A DNA stretch of 64,000 nt from Methylibium sp. (lineage in GTDB: Bacteria; Pseudomonadota; Gammaproteobacteria; Burkholderiales; Burkholderiaceae_C), in contig PNNH01000018.1 of the NCBI GenBank assembly GCA_013824165.1, positions 27,299-91,298 on the forward strand, written 5' to 3'. Below are positions 8,823-17,316 of the stretch, piece by piece; position 1 is the stretch's first letter; each line of letters starts with the position of its first letter. Position numbers and translations under genes: made by a program. Under the pieces are notes generated by a model. That model saw only the letters and a program-made list of their open reading frames with translations. It searched no databases and was not told where the DNA came from.

Positions 8823-9950
8823 TCAGATGCCGGTCTTGAACGAGGTGTACATGCGCGTCATGGTGCGCCGCACGTCGTTGTTGATGGCGTCCGGTGCAGC
8901 CATCTTCTTCATGTCGGCATCGCTGAGGAAGACCGTGGGATTGCTGGCCACCTCGGGCTTGACGAACTTCTTCGACTCCTTGTTCGGGTTGGCGTAGAAG
9001 ACCTTGTTGGTCAGGCTGGCGTGCACTTCGGGGCGCAGGATGTAATTGATGAACTTGTGGGCATTTCCCGGGCGCGGCGCGTCGGCGGGGATCACCATCA
9101 CATCCATGAAGATCAGGCCGCCGGTCTTGGGAATCAGCGCCTCGATCTTCTGGCCGGTCTTGCCATCGATGGCGCGCTGACGCGCGATATTGATGTCACC
9201 CGACCAGCCGAGCGCCAGGCAGATCGAGCCATTGGCCATGTCGTTGATGTAGCCGGAGGAGCTGAACAGGCTGACATGCGGGCGGATGCTCTTCAGCAGG
9301 GCCGGCACGCCGGCATAGTCGGCCTGGCTGCGGCTGTAGGGCGATTTGCCGAGGTAGTGCAGGGCGGCAGGAATCACCTCGGTGGCTGAATCCAGCACGC
9401 TGACGCCGCAGCTCTTGAGCTTGCTGATGTACTCGGGCTTGAAGACCAGATCCCAGGCGTTGTCCGGCATCGGCATGCTGCCCAGCGCGGCCTTGACCTT
9501 GTCGACGTTGATGCCGACCGTGGTGAAACCCCAGAGCCAGTTCACCATGAACTCGTTGCCGGGATCGAGCTTGGCCAACTGGGCCTGCACGTCGGGGTCA
9601 AGGTTCTTGTAGTTCGGCAGCAGCGACTTGTCGATCTTGCGCAGCAGGCCGCCGTCGGCCTGCAGCTTGGCCCAGTAGGACGAAGGCACGACGATGTCGT
9701 AGCCGGTCTTGCCAGCCACCAGCTTGGCATGGACGATCTCGTTGTTGTCGAAATTGTCGTAGCGCACCTTGATGCCGGTTTCCTTCTCGAAGTTCCGGAT
9801 CGTGTCTTCGGCGATGTAGTCGCTCCAGTTGTAGATGTTCAGCACCTTCTCCTCTTCCTGAGCCAGGGCCGAGCCGCCCAGCAAGGCGGCGCCAGCGGCG
9901 AACAGCAGGCTGAAAGAGGCAGTCAGACGACGCGATAGCTTGAGTTTCAT
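8823..9950 (-). CDS. potF: Putrescine-binding periplasmic protein PotF
   Basis: 375 aa. It has a Sec signal peptide (basic MKLKLSRR, hydrophobic core, cleavage near SALAQ at about residue 30). The mature protein has the polyamine-binding signatures IYNWSDYI near the N-terminus and ALGWSGDI, whose Asp contacts an amino group in PotF/SpuD-type receptors. The length matches E. coli PotF (about 370 aa). It delivers putrescine to PotGHI, encoded immediately downstream. About 97 bp separate it from the aminotransferase gene upstream, enough for a promoter, but I see no convincing -35/-10 pair there. Confidence 0.93.
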   Translation of the reverse strand: MKLKLSRRLTASFSLLFAAGAALLGGSALAQEEEKVLNIYNWSDYIAEDTIRNFEKETGIKVRYDNFDNNEIVHAKLVAGKTGYDIVVPSSYWAKLQADGGLLRKIDKSLLPNYKNLDPDVQAQLAKLDPGNEFMVNWLWGFTTVGINVDKVKAALGSMPMPDNAWDLVFKPEYISKLKSCGVSVLDSATEVIPAALHYLGKSPYSRSQADYAGVPALLKSIRPHVSLFSSSGYINDMANGSICLALGWSGDINIARQRAIDGKTGQKIEALIPKTGGLIFMDVMVIPADAPRPGNAHKFINYILRPEVHASLTNKVFYANPNKESKKFVKPEVASNPTVFLSDADMKKMAAPDAINNDVRRTMTRMYTSFKTGI

Positions 9951-10047
9951 GACAGGGCTCTCCGGGAAAGTCGAGTGCAGGATGAAGGGAATGAAATCAG
10001 TCTAGATCGAGGGTCTGCTGCGCGCATGCCCCAAAACCCTGGGTCGG

Positions 10048-11469
10048 TCACAGCCAGCCCTTGCGGTTCAACTCGTCCAGGGTCAGGTCGAGGCAGCGCT
10101 TGATCAGCGTCATCATCTCGTCCACCTGGGGGCGGGTCATCACCAGCGGAGGCGCGACGATCATGCGGTCACCGACGGCGCGCATGATCAGACCGTTGCC
10201 GAAGCAGTGGGCGCGGCACAGCATGCCGACTTCCAAATCGCTCGCAAAAGGCGTGCCCGTGCTGCCGGCCTTGCCCTTGCCCTTGACCAACTGCACCGCA
10301 CCCATCATTCCGCAGGTCTGGGTTTCACCCACCAGCGGGTGATCATCGAGCTCGGCAAAGCGCTCGGCCAGATAGGGGCCGATGTTGTGCTTCACATGGC
10401 TTACCAGATTGAGCTGCTGGATCAGGCGGATATTGGCCAGCGCCACCGCACAGGCCACTGGGTGGCCGGAGTAGGTGAAGCCGTGGTTGAACTCGCCGCC
10501 GTCGGCGATCAGCGCCTTGGCAATGCGCTCGCCCACCATCACGCCGCCCAGCGGCACATAGCCCGAGGTGACGCCCTTGGCAAAGGTCATCAGATCGGGC
10601 TTGCTGCCCATCGTCTCGCAGCCGAACCAGTTGCCGGTGCGGCCGAAACCGCAGATCACTTCATCGCTGACCAGCAGGATGCCGTACTTGTCGCAGATGC
10701 GCTGGATCTCGGGCCAGTAGGTCGAGGGCGGCACAATGACGCCGCCGGCACCCTGCACCGGCTCGCCGATGAAAGCCGCCACACGCTCAGGGCCGACGGC
10801 CAGAATCTTCTCCTCCAGCCAGCGCGCAGCCTTCAAGCCGAAGTCCTCGCGGCTCATGCCCTGGCCGAGCTCGAACCAATGCGGCTGCTCGATATGGGTG
10901 ATGTCCGGAATCGGCAGCCCACCTTGCGCATGCATGCCGCTCATGCCGCCCAGCGAGGCACCGGCCATGGTGGAGCCGTGATAGCCGTTGTTGCGGCTGA
11001 TAATGACCTTGCGCTCCGGCTGGCCCAGGATGTCCCAGTAGCGCCGCACCATGCGCACCACGGTGTCGTTGCCCTCGGAGCCGGAGCTTGTGTAGAACAC
11101 ATGCTGGAACTGCGGCGGCGAGACCTCAGCCAGCAGTTCCGCCAGCTCGATGGCGGGCGTGGTGGAGGTCTGGAAGAAGGCGTTGTAGAAGGGCAGCTCC
11201 TTCATCTGCCGGCTGGCCGCATCCACGAGGGCCTGCTGGCCATAGCCGACATTGACGCACCACAGGCCGCTCATGCCATCGAGGATCTTGTGGCCCTCGC
11301 TGTCCCAGAGGTAGATGTTGTCGGCGCGGGTGATGATGCGTGCGCCCTTCTTGGCCAGGCCGCCGTGATCGGTGAAGGGATGGATGAAATGGCTGGAGTC
11401 GGCCTGCTGCCACTCCTTCGTGCTGCGCGATTCTGCGCGCGCAGCCTGCTGGACTTGAATTGCACTCAT
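10048..11469 (-). CDS. spuC: Putrescine--pyruvate aminotransferase (SpuC type)
   Basis: 473 aa class III, PLP-dependent aminotransferase. It has the substrate-loop motif GLWCVNVGYG, the PLP phosphate-binding SSGSEGNDT, the cofactor Asp in LLVSDEVICGFGRTG, and the Schiff-base Lys in TFAKGVTSGYVPLGG. Members of this subgroup transfer the amino group of putrescine (or cadaverine, or other diamines) to pyruvate, giving 4-aminobutanal, which the PuuC/KauB dehydrogenase encoded in the same block converts to GABA. It is 21 bp downstream of the PuuA-like gene. Omega-aminotransferases accept many amines, so the precise donor is inferred from context. Confidence 0.88.
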   Translation of the reverse strand: MSAIQVQQAARAESRSTKEWQQADSSHFIHPFTDHGGLAKKGARIITRADNIYLWDSEGHKILDGMSGLWCVNVGYGQQALVDAASRQMKELPFYNAFFQTSTTPAIELAELLAEVSPPQFQHVFYTSSGSEGNDTVVRMVRRYWDILGQPERKVIISRNNGYHGSTMAGASLGGMSGMHAQGGLPIPDITHIEQPHWFELGQGMSREDFGLKAARWLEEKILAVGPERVAAFIGEPVQGAGGVIVPPSTYWPEIQRICDKYGILLVSDEVICGFGRTGNWFGCETMGSKPDLMTFAKGVTSGYVPLGGVMVGERIAKALIADGGEFNHGFTYSGHPVACAVALANIRLIQQLNLVSHVKHNIGPYLAERFAELDDHPLVGETQTCGMMGAVQLVKGKGKAGSTGTPFASDLEVGMLCRAHCFGNGLIMRAVGDRMIVAPPLVMTRPQVDEMMTLIKRCLDLTLDELNRKGWL

Positions 11470-11490
11470 GGGGTTTCCTTGACTCGGGGC

Positions 11491-12858
11491 TCAGACGTGC
11501 AGCAGCAGATGCTCACGTTCCCAGGGCGAGATCACTTTCATGAACTCGGCGTACTCGATTTCCTTGATCTCGGTGTAGACGGTGACGAAGGATTCGCCCA
11601 GCACGGCGGCCAGGTCCTTCTCGTTGCGCAGCAGCTCCAGCGCCTCGCCCAAGCTGCGCGGCAGCTGGTAGTCGCCCAGGTAGGCGTCGCCCTTGCATTC
11701 GGGCGAGGGCTCGATGCGGTTCTTGATGCCCAGATAGCCGCAGGCCAGCGTGGCGGCCAGCGCCACATAGGGGTTGGCGTCGGCGCCGATCACGCGGTTC
11801 TCCACTCGGCGCGCGGCCGGCGGGGCCACCGGCGAGCGGATCCCCACGGTGCGGTTGTCGGTGCCCCACTGGATGTTGATCGGCGCGGCGGTGAAGCGCG
11901 CCAGGCGGCGGTAGCTGTTCACATAGGGGGCGAACAGCGCCATCGCGGCCGGGATGTATTTCTGCAGGCCGCCGATGTACCAGAAGAACTCCTGGCTGGG
12001 CGAACCGTCCTCGTTGCTGAACAGATTGCGGCCGGTCTTCTTGTTGATCACGCTCTGGTGGATATGCATCGCGCTGCCTGGCTCGCCGGCGATGGGCTTG
12101 GCCATGAAAGTGGCGAACATGTCGTGGCGCAGCGCAGCCTCGCGCACCGTGCGCTTGAAGAAGAACACCTCGTCGGCCAGGCCCATGGGGTGGGCGTGGA
12201 AGAAGTTGATCTCCATCTGGCCGGCGCCGATCTCGTGGATCAGCGTGTCGACATTGAGCTCCATCTTCTCGCAGTAGGCGTAGACATCCTCGAACAGCGG
12301 ATCGAACTCGTTGACCGCGTCGATCGAATAGGCCTGGCGCGAGGTTTCGGCGCGGCCGCTGCGGCCGATCGGCGGCTTCAGCGGCATGTCGGGGTCGGTG
12401 TTGCGCGCCACCAGATAGAACTCTAGTTCGGGGGCGACCACTGGGTCCCAGCCCTCGGCGTCGAACAGGTCGCAGACGCGGCGCAGCACCGAGCGCGGCG
12501 CGAACGGGATCAGCTTGCCGTCGCGGTCAAAGCAGTCGTGGATGACTTGCGCAGTTGGGTCGACGGCCCAGGGCACCAGGCGTGCCGTGGTCGGGTCGGC
12601 GCGCAGATGCATGTCGCGGTCATTCGGGCTGATGACATCGTAGTAGGGCCCCTCTTCGGGAAACTCGCCTGTCACGCCCATCGCGACCACCGCCTCGGGC
12701 AGGCGCATGCCGCGGTCTTCGGTGAACTTCTCGCGCGGCAGGATCTTGCCGCGCGCAACACCGGTGAGGTCGGGCACCAGGCACTCGATCTCGGTGACGC
12801 GATGTTCTCGAAACCATTGTTCGAGCTCGCTGAATGTGAATTCGTTTCTGACCACCAT
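11491..12858 (-). CDS. puuA: Gamma-glutamylputrescine synthetase PuuA
   Basis: 455 aa, glutamine-synthetase fold. The N-terminal region contains IECLVPDLTGVARGKILPREKF, a PuuA-type signature. The catalytic domain has APELEFYLV, the Glu-rich GAGQMEINFFHAHP, GSAMHIHQS and the NRTVGIRSP arginine segment. The enzyme ligates glutamate to putrescine with ATP, the first step of the Puu route; PuuB, PuuC and PuuD follow and are all encoded nearby. It is 86 bp from the puuD-like gene upstream and 21 bp from spuC downstream, all on the same strand. Its low resemblance to the GlnT-type paralogue at 1.6-2.9 kb suggests a separate substrate for each. Confidence 0.9.
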   Translation of the reverse strand: MVVRNEFTFSELEQWFREHRVTEIECLVPDLTGVARGKILPREKFTEDRGMRLPEAVVAMGVTGEFPEEGPYYDVISPNDRDMHLRADPTTARLVPWAVDPTAQVIHDCFDRDGKLIPFAPRSVLRRVCDLFDAEGWDPVVAPELEFYLVARNTDPDMPLKPPIGRSGRAETSRQAYSIDAVNEFDPLFEDVYAYCEKMELNVDTLIHEIGAGQMEINFFHAHPMGLADEVFFFKRTVREAALRHDMFATFMAKPIAGEPGSAMHIHQSVINKKTGRNLFSNEDGSPSQEFFWYIGGLQKYIPAAMALFAPYVNSYRRLARFTAAPINIQWGTDNRTVGIRSPVAPPAARRVENRVIGADANPYVALAATLACGYLGIKNRIEPSPECKGDAYLGDYQLPRSLGEALELLRNEKDLAAVLGESFVTVYTEIKEIEYAEFMKVISPWEREHLLLHV

Positions 12859-12944
12859 GGTTCACCTCTGTCTTCTGGTCTTGGCCCAGGGCGACATCGC
12901 CCGGGGCTGCGGATTGCAAGAATTCGGGGATGGGGTCAGCGGCG

Positions 12945-13745
12945 CTAGGTCTCGGGGTCGCGCTTGTAGTCGTGGCGGGGTTCGTGGAGCTGCGCGCTGT
13001 AATCGCGGCAGGCCTGGCCAAAGGCGCTCAGAAGAGTCATCGAGACCGGATTGCTGGCTGCCTGCCACTCAGGGTGCCATTGCACGCACAGGTTGAAGCC
13101 GCGCGCGGCCTCCACTGTGAACGCTTCCACCAGGCCGTCAGGCGCCACCGCCTCGATGCGCAGGCCTGGTGCCAGGGTCTTGACGCCCTGGCCGTGCAGG
13201 GAATTGACCTGGATCTGGCGGTGGCCCAGCAAGGCCTCCATGGTGCCGCCGGGCAGCACCTGCACCGGGTGCTGCTCGGCATAGGCGATCTCAGGCGGCT
13301 GGTCCGGCGGCGCACGATGGTCAGCCAGGCCGGCCTGCTCCTGCACCGCCTGATGCAAGGAGCCGCCCAGCGCCACATTGGCTTCCTGGAAGCCGCGGCA
13401 GATGGCGAACAGCGGCATGCCGCGCTCGATCGCCTTGGGAATCAGCGGCAGGGTCCAGGCATCGCGAGCCGGGTCCAGCGGCAGGGCCGGGTTGTGCACG
13501 GCCTCGTCGAAATGGCTGGGATGCACATTCGACTGCGAGCCGGTCAGCAGCACGCCATCGGCCAGGTCCAGCAACTCGTCCAGTTCGTCCGGCGAGCTGC
13601 TGGGCACGATCAGCGGCAGGCAGCCGGCCAGGCGCACCGCGTCGATGTACTTCTTGCCGGCCATGTGGAAGGGATGGTCGCCCATCATGCGGTTGCAGGC
13701 CGGCACCAGCACCACGGGCTTTCTTTGCATCAACGGGGCACTCAC
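12945..13745 (-). CDS. puuD: Gamma-glutamyl-gamma-aminobutyrate hydrolase PuuD
   Basis: 266 aa class I glutamine-amidotransferase-like hydrolase that releases GABA and glutamate from gamma-glutamyl-GABA. The nucleophile is Cys116 in FAICRGFQEANVALGG, with His224 and Glu226 in VQWHPEW completing the triad. I take the GTG at 13745 as start: a GAGGG ribosome site lies 7 nt upstream, and the codon overlaps the puuB stop (GTGA). ATG at 13730 is the alternative but lacks a ribosome site. The frame stays open for another 148 codons upstream, but that part is antisense-frame noise within puuB. The C-terminus is basic and acidic without known motif. Confidence 0.9.
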   Translation of the reverse strand: MSAPLMQRKPVVLVPACNRMMGDHPFHMAGKKYIDAVRLAGCLPLIVPSSSPDELDELLDLADGVLLTGSQSNVHPSHFDEAVHNPALPLDPARDAWTLPLIPKAIERGMPLFAICRGFQEANVALGGSLHQAVQEQAGLADHRAPPDQPPEIAYAEQHPVQVLPGGTMEALLGHRQIQVNSLHGQGVKTLAPGLRIEAVAPDGLVEAFTVEAARGFNLCVQWHPEWQAASNPVSMTLLSAFGQACRDYSAQLHEPRHDYKRDPET

Positions 13746-15052
13746 AGCATGTCCCTCAGTCGGTAATAGGCCATGCCCAGCACCAGCGCGGGCATTCGCA
13801 TCAGGCGCCCGCCCGGGAAGGGGCGATGCTTCAGGCGGGCAAAGCTGTCGAAGCGGCTGGCATCGCCGTGCATGGCTTCGGCTACCACGCGGCCGGCCAG
13901 GCCGGTCAGCGCCAGGCCATGGCCCGAGAAGCCTTGCAGGTAGTACACATTGCTGTGTGCGCCAAGGCGGCCGAAATCGGGGGCACGGTTCATCGAGATA
14001 TCCACGAAACCTCCCCATGCATATTGCATGCCCAGGTCCTGCAGCTGCGGGAAGCTCAGAAGCAGGCGCTCGCGCATGCTGGCCAGCAAGGAACGTGGCG
14101 TGACGGTGCTGTAGCTGACGCGTCCACCGTAAAGCAGACGCTGATCGGCCGTGGGCCGGAAGTAGTCGAGCACGAAGTTGGTGTCGCACACCGCGCTGCG
14201 GCTGGGGATCAAGGCATCGACGCGATCCTTGTCCATGGGCTCGGAGCAGACGATATAGGTGCCGACCGGCATGATGCGTGGCGCCAGCTTCTCTGCCAGC
14301 TCGGGCGCGTACTCCTGCAGATAGACATTGCCGGCCAGCAGCACCTGCTTGGCGCGCACGCTGCCCTCAGCGCAGCCCAGCTCGACGGTCTGGCCCTGTT
14401 GCATGCGGGTGACCGGGCTGTGCTCGTAGATGCGCACGCCCAGGCCGTGCGCGGCGCGTGCCAATCCGAGGCAGTACTTGAGCGGATGCAGATGGCCGGA
14501 GCGCGGGTCATGCACGCCGGCCTTGAAGCGCGGGCTGGCAATCCACTGCTGGATGTCGCCGGGTGCGATCCAGCGCATCGGATAGTCGTAGTGGCTTGCC
14601 ATGCGCTCAGCCCAGGCCTGCAGATCGCGGCCCTTGCTCTCGCTGGTGGCCAGGCCGAGGTAGCCGTCCTGCCACTCGCAGTCGATGTCGAAGCGCTGGC
14701 AGCGCGCGCGGATCAGGTCCAGCGCTTCCAGGCTCATGCTCCAGATGCGCCGGGCTTCGTCCATGCCCAGCTGCGCTTCGATGGTGCTCTGGTCGCAGGC
14801 CAGGCCGTGGATGGCCTGGCCACCGTTGCGTCCGGACGCGCCGGCGCCGACCTGGCTGGCTTCCAGCAGCACCACGCTGAGTCCACGATCCGCGAGCTCG
14901 ATGGCCGCCGACAGGCCGGCCAGACCGCCGCCCACGATGGCCACATCGGCCGTCACCTTCTCTCGCAACGGTGCGAAATCCAGGCTGCGCGCCGCGGTGG
15001 CCACGTAGTAGGAGTCGCGCGTGAGTTCGCGGTCGGTCTCAAGCAGGCTCAT
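13742..15052 (-). CDS. puuB: Gamma-glutamylputrescine oxidase PuuB
   Basis: 436 aa flavin-dependent oxidoreductase of the DAO family. The FAD dinucleotide-binding motif VAIVGGGLAGLSAAIELA is at residues 37-54, followed by LLEASQVGAGASGRNGGQ, a signature of PuuB/ordL-like amine oxidases. The C-terminal GFSGHGLALTGLAGRVVAEA motif closes the FAD site. It oxidises gamma-glutamylputrescine to the aldehyde with release of ammonia and peroxide. It is coupled to puuD by a 4-bp overlap and lies 53 bp after the aminotransferase gene. It matches PuuB in length and order of motifs; related oxidases of other N-substituted amino acids are the alternative. Confidence 0.87.
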   Translation of the reverse strand: MSLLETDRELTRDSYYVATAARSLDFAPLREKVTADVAIVGGGLAGLSAAIELADRGLSVVLLEASQVGAGASGRNGGQAIHGLACDQSTIEAQLGMDEARRIWSMSLEALDLIRARCQRFDIDCEWQDGYLGLATSESKGRDLQAWAERMASHYDYPMRWIAPGDIQQWIASPRFKAGVHDPRSGHLHPLKYCLGLARAAHGLGVRIYEHSPVTRMQQGQTVELGCAEGSVRAKQVLLAGNVYLQEYAPELAEKLAPRIMPVGTYIVCSEPMDKDRVDALIPSRSAVCDTNFVLDYFRPTADQRLLYGGRVSYSTVTPRSLLASMRERLLLSFPQLQDLGMQYAWGGFVDISMNRAPDFGRLGAHSNVYYLQGFSGHGLALTGLAGRVVAEAMHGDASRFDSFARLKHRPFPGGRLMRMPALVLGMAYYRLRDML

Positions 15053-15105
15053 AGGTCAGCGCTAGGCAGTCCTTCGGTGCGGTGGGTGCTAGTCTGGCGC
15101 GCAGC

Positions 15106-16425
15106 TCAGGCCGCGCGGCGCAAGGCTGCGCGCACGGTGTCGATGATGCGATCGATGTGCGCGCGCTCGATGATCAAGGGTGGCGACAGGGCCACGGTGT
15201 CGCCGGTGGTGCGGACCAGCACACCCTGCTCCCAGCAATCGAGGAACACATTGAAGGCGCGCTTGGCCGGCTCGCCCGGCAGCGGGCTGAGTTCGATGCC
15301 CCCGACCAGACCGATATTGCGCACGTCGATGACGTTGGGCTCGCCCTTGAGCGAGTGCACGCCTTGTGCGAAGTAGTCCTGCATGTCGCCGGCGCGGGTC
15401 AGCAGACCATCCTCGGCATAGGTGTCCAGGGTTCCCAGTGCCGCGGCGCAGGCCAGCGGGTGGGCCGAGTAGGTGTAGCCGTGGAAGAACTCGATCAGGT
15501 GCTCGGGGCCGTTCATGAAGGCGTCGTAGATGCCTTGCTTGGCGAATACCGCACCCATCGGCACGCAGCCATTGGTCAGGCCCTTGGCGACCGTCATCAG
15601 ATCAGGTGTGACGCCGAAGGTCTGCGCGCCGAAGGGGTTGCCGGTGCGGCCGAAGCCGGTGATGACCTCGTCGAAGATCAGCAGGATGCCGTGCTTGTCG
15701 CAGATCTCGCGCAGGCGCTGCAGATAGCCTTGGGGCGGAATCAGCACGCCGGTCGAGCCCGCCACGGGTTCGACGATCACCGCGGCGATGGTGGAGGCGT
15801 CGTGCAGCGCAATCAGCTTCTCCAGATCGTCGGCGAACTCGGCGCCATGCGCTGGCTGGCCGACCGAAAACGCATTGCGGGCCGGGTCATGCGTGTGGCG
15901 GATGTGGTCCACCCCGCCCAGCATGGTGCCGAACATCTTGCGGTTGGCGACCATGCCGCCGACCGAGATGCCGCCGAAATTGACTCCGTGGTAACCGCGC
16001 TCACGGCCGATCAGCCGGGTGCGCGCACCTTCGCCGCGAACGCGGTGGTAGGCGATGGCCATCTTCAGCGCTGTATCGACCGACTCGGAGCCGGAGTTGG
16101 TGTAGAAGACCTTGCTTAGACCCTTGGGGGTGAGCTCCACCAGCCGCTCGGCCAGTTCGAAAGCCTTGGGATGGGCCATTTGGAAGGGCGGCGCAAAGTC
16201 AAGCTCAGCCGCCTGCTTCTGGATCGCTTCGACAATCCTCGGGCGGTTGTGGCCGGCATTCACGCACCACAGGCCGGCAATGCCGTCCAGCACCTGGCGG
16301 CCCTTGTCATCCGTGAAGTACATGCCGTCGGCGCCAGTCAGCAAGCGCGGCGCCTTCTTGAACTGGCGGTTGGCCGTGAAGGGCATCCAGTAGGCGTCGA
16401 GCTTGTCGACGATCGGCTGACTCAT
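15106..16425 (-). CDS. Omega-amino acid (beta-alanine)--pyruvate aminotransferase
   Basis: 439 aa class III PLP aminotransferase, clearly of the beta-alanine:pyruvate type: YWMPFTANRQFK near the N-terminus, LWCVNAGHNRP, TNSGSESVDTALK for the PLP phosphate, LIFDEVITGFGRTG and the catalytic Lys in TVAKGLTNGCVPMG. It converts beta-alanine or related omega-amino acids with pyruvate to the semialdehyde and alanine. As first gene of the polyamine block, it could handle GABA or the beta-alanine formed from longer polyamines such as spermidine; that is inference. The start is 154 bp from the divergent Lrp-family gene, the likely shared control region. Confidence 0.86.
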   Translation of the reverse strand: MSQPIVDKLDAYWMPFTANRQFKKAPRLLTGADGMYFTDDKGRQVLDGIAGLWCVNAGHNRPRIVEAIQKQAAELDFAPPFQMAHPKAFELAERLVELTPKGLSKVFYTNSGSESVDTALKMAIAYHRVRGEGARTRLIGRERGYHGVNFGGISVGGMVANRKMFGTMLGGVDHIRHTHDPARNAFSVGQPAHGAEFADDLEKLIALHDASTIAAVIVEPVAGSTGVLIPPQGYLQRLREICDKHGILLIFDEVITGFGRTGNPFGAQTFGVTPDLMTVAKGLTNGCVPMGAVFAKQGIYDAFMNGPEHLIEFFHGYTYSAHPLACAAALGTLDTYAEDGLLTRAGDMQDYFAQGVHSLKGEPNVIDVRNIGLVGGIELSPLPGEPAKRAFNVFLDCWEQGVLVRTTGDTVALSPPLIIERAHIDRIIDTVRAALRRAA

Positions 16426-16579
16426 TGCGTGCTCCCGAAGCGTTGTTGTCGTGAACTCCCGACAGCATGCAGTCTAGTCAGGGCGTCACGCAATGTGCTG
16501 GCGCTTTGGCTCTGGGCAAACCCCAGGTTTCGCAACTTCATGCGGTAGGATGGCCTCGTTTCCGCATAAAAAATCAAAC

Positions 16580-17050
16580 ATGAGCTCTGAAGTGCAACTG
16601 GATGCGATCGACCGCGCCATCCTGAACGAGTTGCAGCACAACGGCCGGCTCTCCAATGTGGAACTGGCGCAGCGGGTCCACCTGTCACCTTCGGCGTGTC
16701 TGCGCCGGGTTAAGGTGCTTGAAGATGCGGGCGTGATTGCCGGCTATGTCGCTCTCGTCAATCCGAAAGCGGTGGGAAAACAGGGCACTTGCTACTCGAT
16801 CATCAATCTCGAACGCATGACCACCGCGGCGCTGGCGGCCTTCGAGCAGGCGATCCAGGACAGCCCGGACGTGCTGGACTGCTTCTACGTCGCCGGCACC
16901 AACGACTACCTGATCCGCTTTGCCTACAGGGATGCCGAGGACCTGGAGCGCTTTCACACCCATGTGCTGATGCAGTTGCCCGAGGTGGCGCGCTCCAACT
17001 CGATGCTGGTGCTGCGCACCATCAAGAAGACGACGGCTTTCGAGCTTTGA
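16580..17050 (+). CDS. Lrp/AsnC family transcriptional regulator
   Basis: 156 aa. The N-terminal winged helix-turn-helix (LDAIDRAILNELQHNGRLSNVELAQRVHLSPSACLRRVKVLEDAGVI, residues about 7-52) is followed by a C-terminal RAM ligand-binding/oligomerisation domain with the DVLDCFYVAGTNDYLIRF segment. The ATG at 16580 starts right at the conserved region; no strong ribosome site is visible before it, and longer in-frame starts add unrelated residues. Lrp-type proteins sense amino acids and often control the adjacent divergent gene, so control of the aminotransferase/puu block is likely but inferred. The gene ends 9 bp from the convergent 55-codon gene. Confidence 0.9.
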   Translation: MSSEVQLDAIDRAILNELQHNGRLSNVELAQRVHLSPSACLRRVKVLEDAGVIAGYVALVNPKAVGKQGTCYSIINLERMTTAALAAFEQAIQDSPDVLDCFYVAGTNDYLIRFAYRDAEDLERFHTHVLMQLPEVARSNSMLVLRTIKKTTAFEL

Positions 17051-17059
17051 GGGCTGGCC

Positions 17060-17227
17060 TCAGGCGCCGGCCAGCGCCACCAGCACGGACGCGGCGAACA
17101 AGCCCAGCGCGCCGGCAAAGCCCAGGCTTTCAACCTTGCGGGTGAAGCCGGCGAAACGCGGCTTGGCGGACGGTGTGCTCGTCAGATAGGCTTGCGACTG
17201 GCTCAGAAACAGCGGAACGGTACTCAT
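17060..17227 (-). CDS. Small hypothetical protein, 55 aa, C-terminal hydrophobic helix
   Basis: A 55-codon open frame with ATG at 17227 and TGA at 17060-17062. A GGGAGAG ribosome site lies 6 nt before the start, the best sign that it is real. The protein begins MSTVPLFLSQSQAYL, has a basic middle (KPRFAGFTRKVE) and ends in a hydrophobic, Ala/Gly/Leu-rich segment (about residues 35-55) long enough for one membrane helix. Codon third positions are mostly G or C, as in neighbouring genes. No family is recognised. It lies tail to tail with the Lrp-family gene, and an inverted repeat (17241-17259) sits just upstream of its ribosome site. Its function is unknown. Confidence 0.6.
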   Translation of the reverse strand: MSTVPLFLSQSQAYLTSTPSAKPRFAGFTRKVESLGFAGALGLFAASVLVALAGA

Positions 17228-17240
17228 CAGGCTCTCCCAG

Positions 17241-17259
17241 CCACCTGGACCTCAGGTGG
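17241..17259 (-). repeat. Inverted repeat upstream of the 55-aa gene
   Basis: CCACCTG (17241-17247) and CAGGTGG (17253-17259) form a perfect 7-bp inverted repeat with a 5-nt spacer. On the minus strand it lies 13 nt before the start codon and directly precedes the ribosome site of the small gene. It has no T-run behind it, so it is more likely an operator or a 5'-leader hairpin than a terminator of the eamA gene upstream. A chance palindrome cannot be excluded. Confidence 0.35.
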
Positions 17260-17316
17260 ATTGGGTTCGACTGTGACAGCACTTAGTGAAAACCCTATGA
17301 CAATGGTCGCGTCCGC

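Noticed and set aside
10207..12426. Plus-strand open frame of 739 aa
   Set aside because: It is antisense to the aminotransferase and puuA genes. Its His/Gly/Gln-rich, low-complexity translation is typical of shadow frames in high-GC DNA, and no domain is recognisable.
12945..14189. Open frame extending puuD upstream to 414 aa
   Set aside because: The extra 148 codons overlap puuB in another frame and show no family similarity; the GTG at 13745 has a ribosome site and gives the normal PuuD length.
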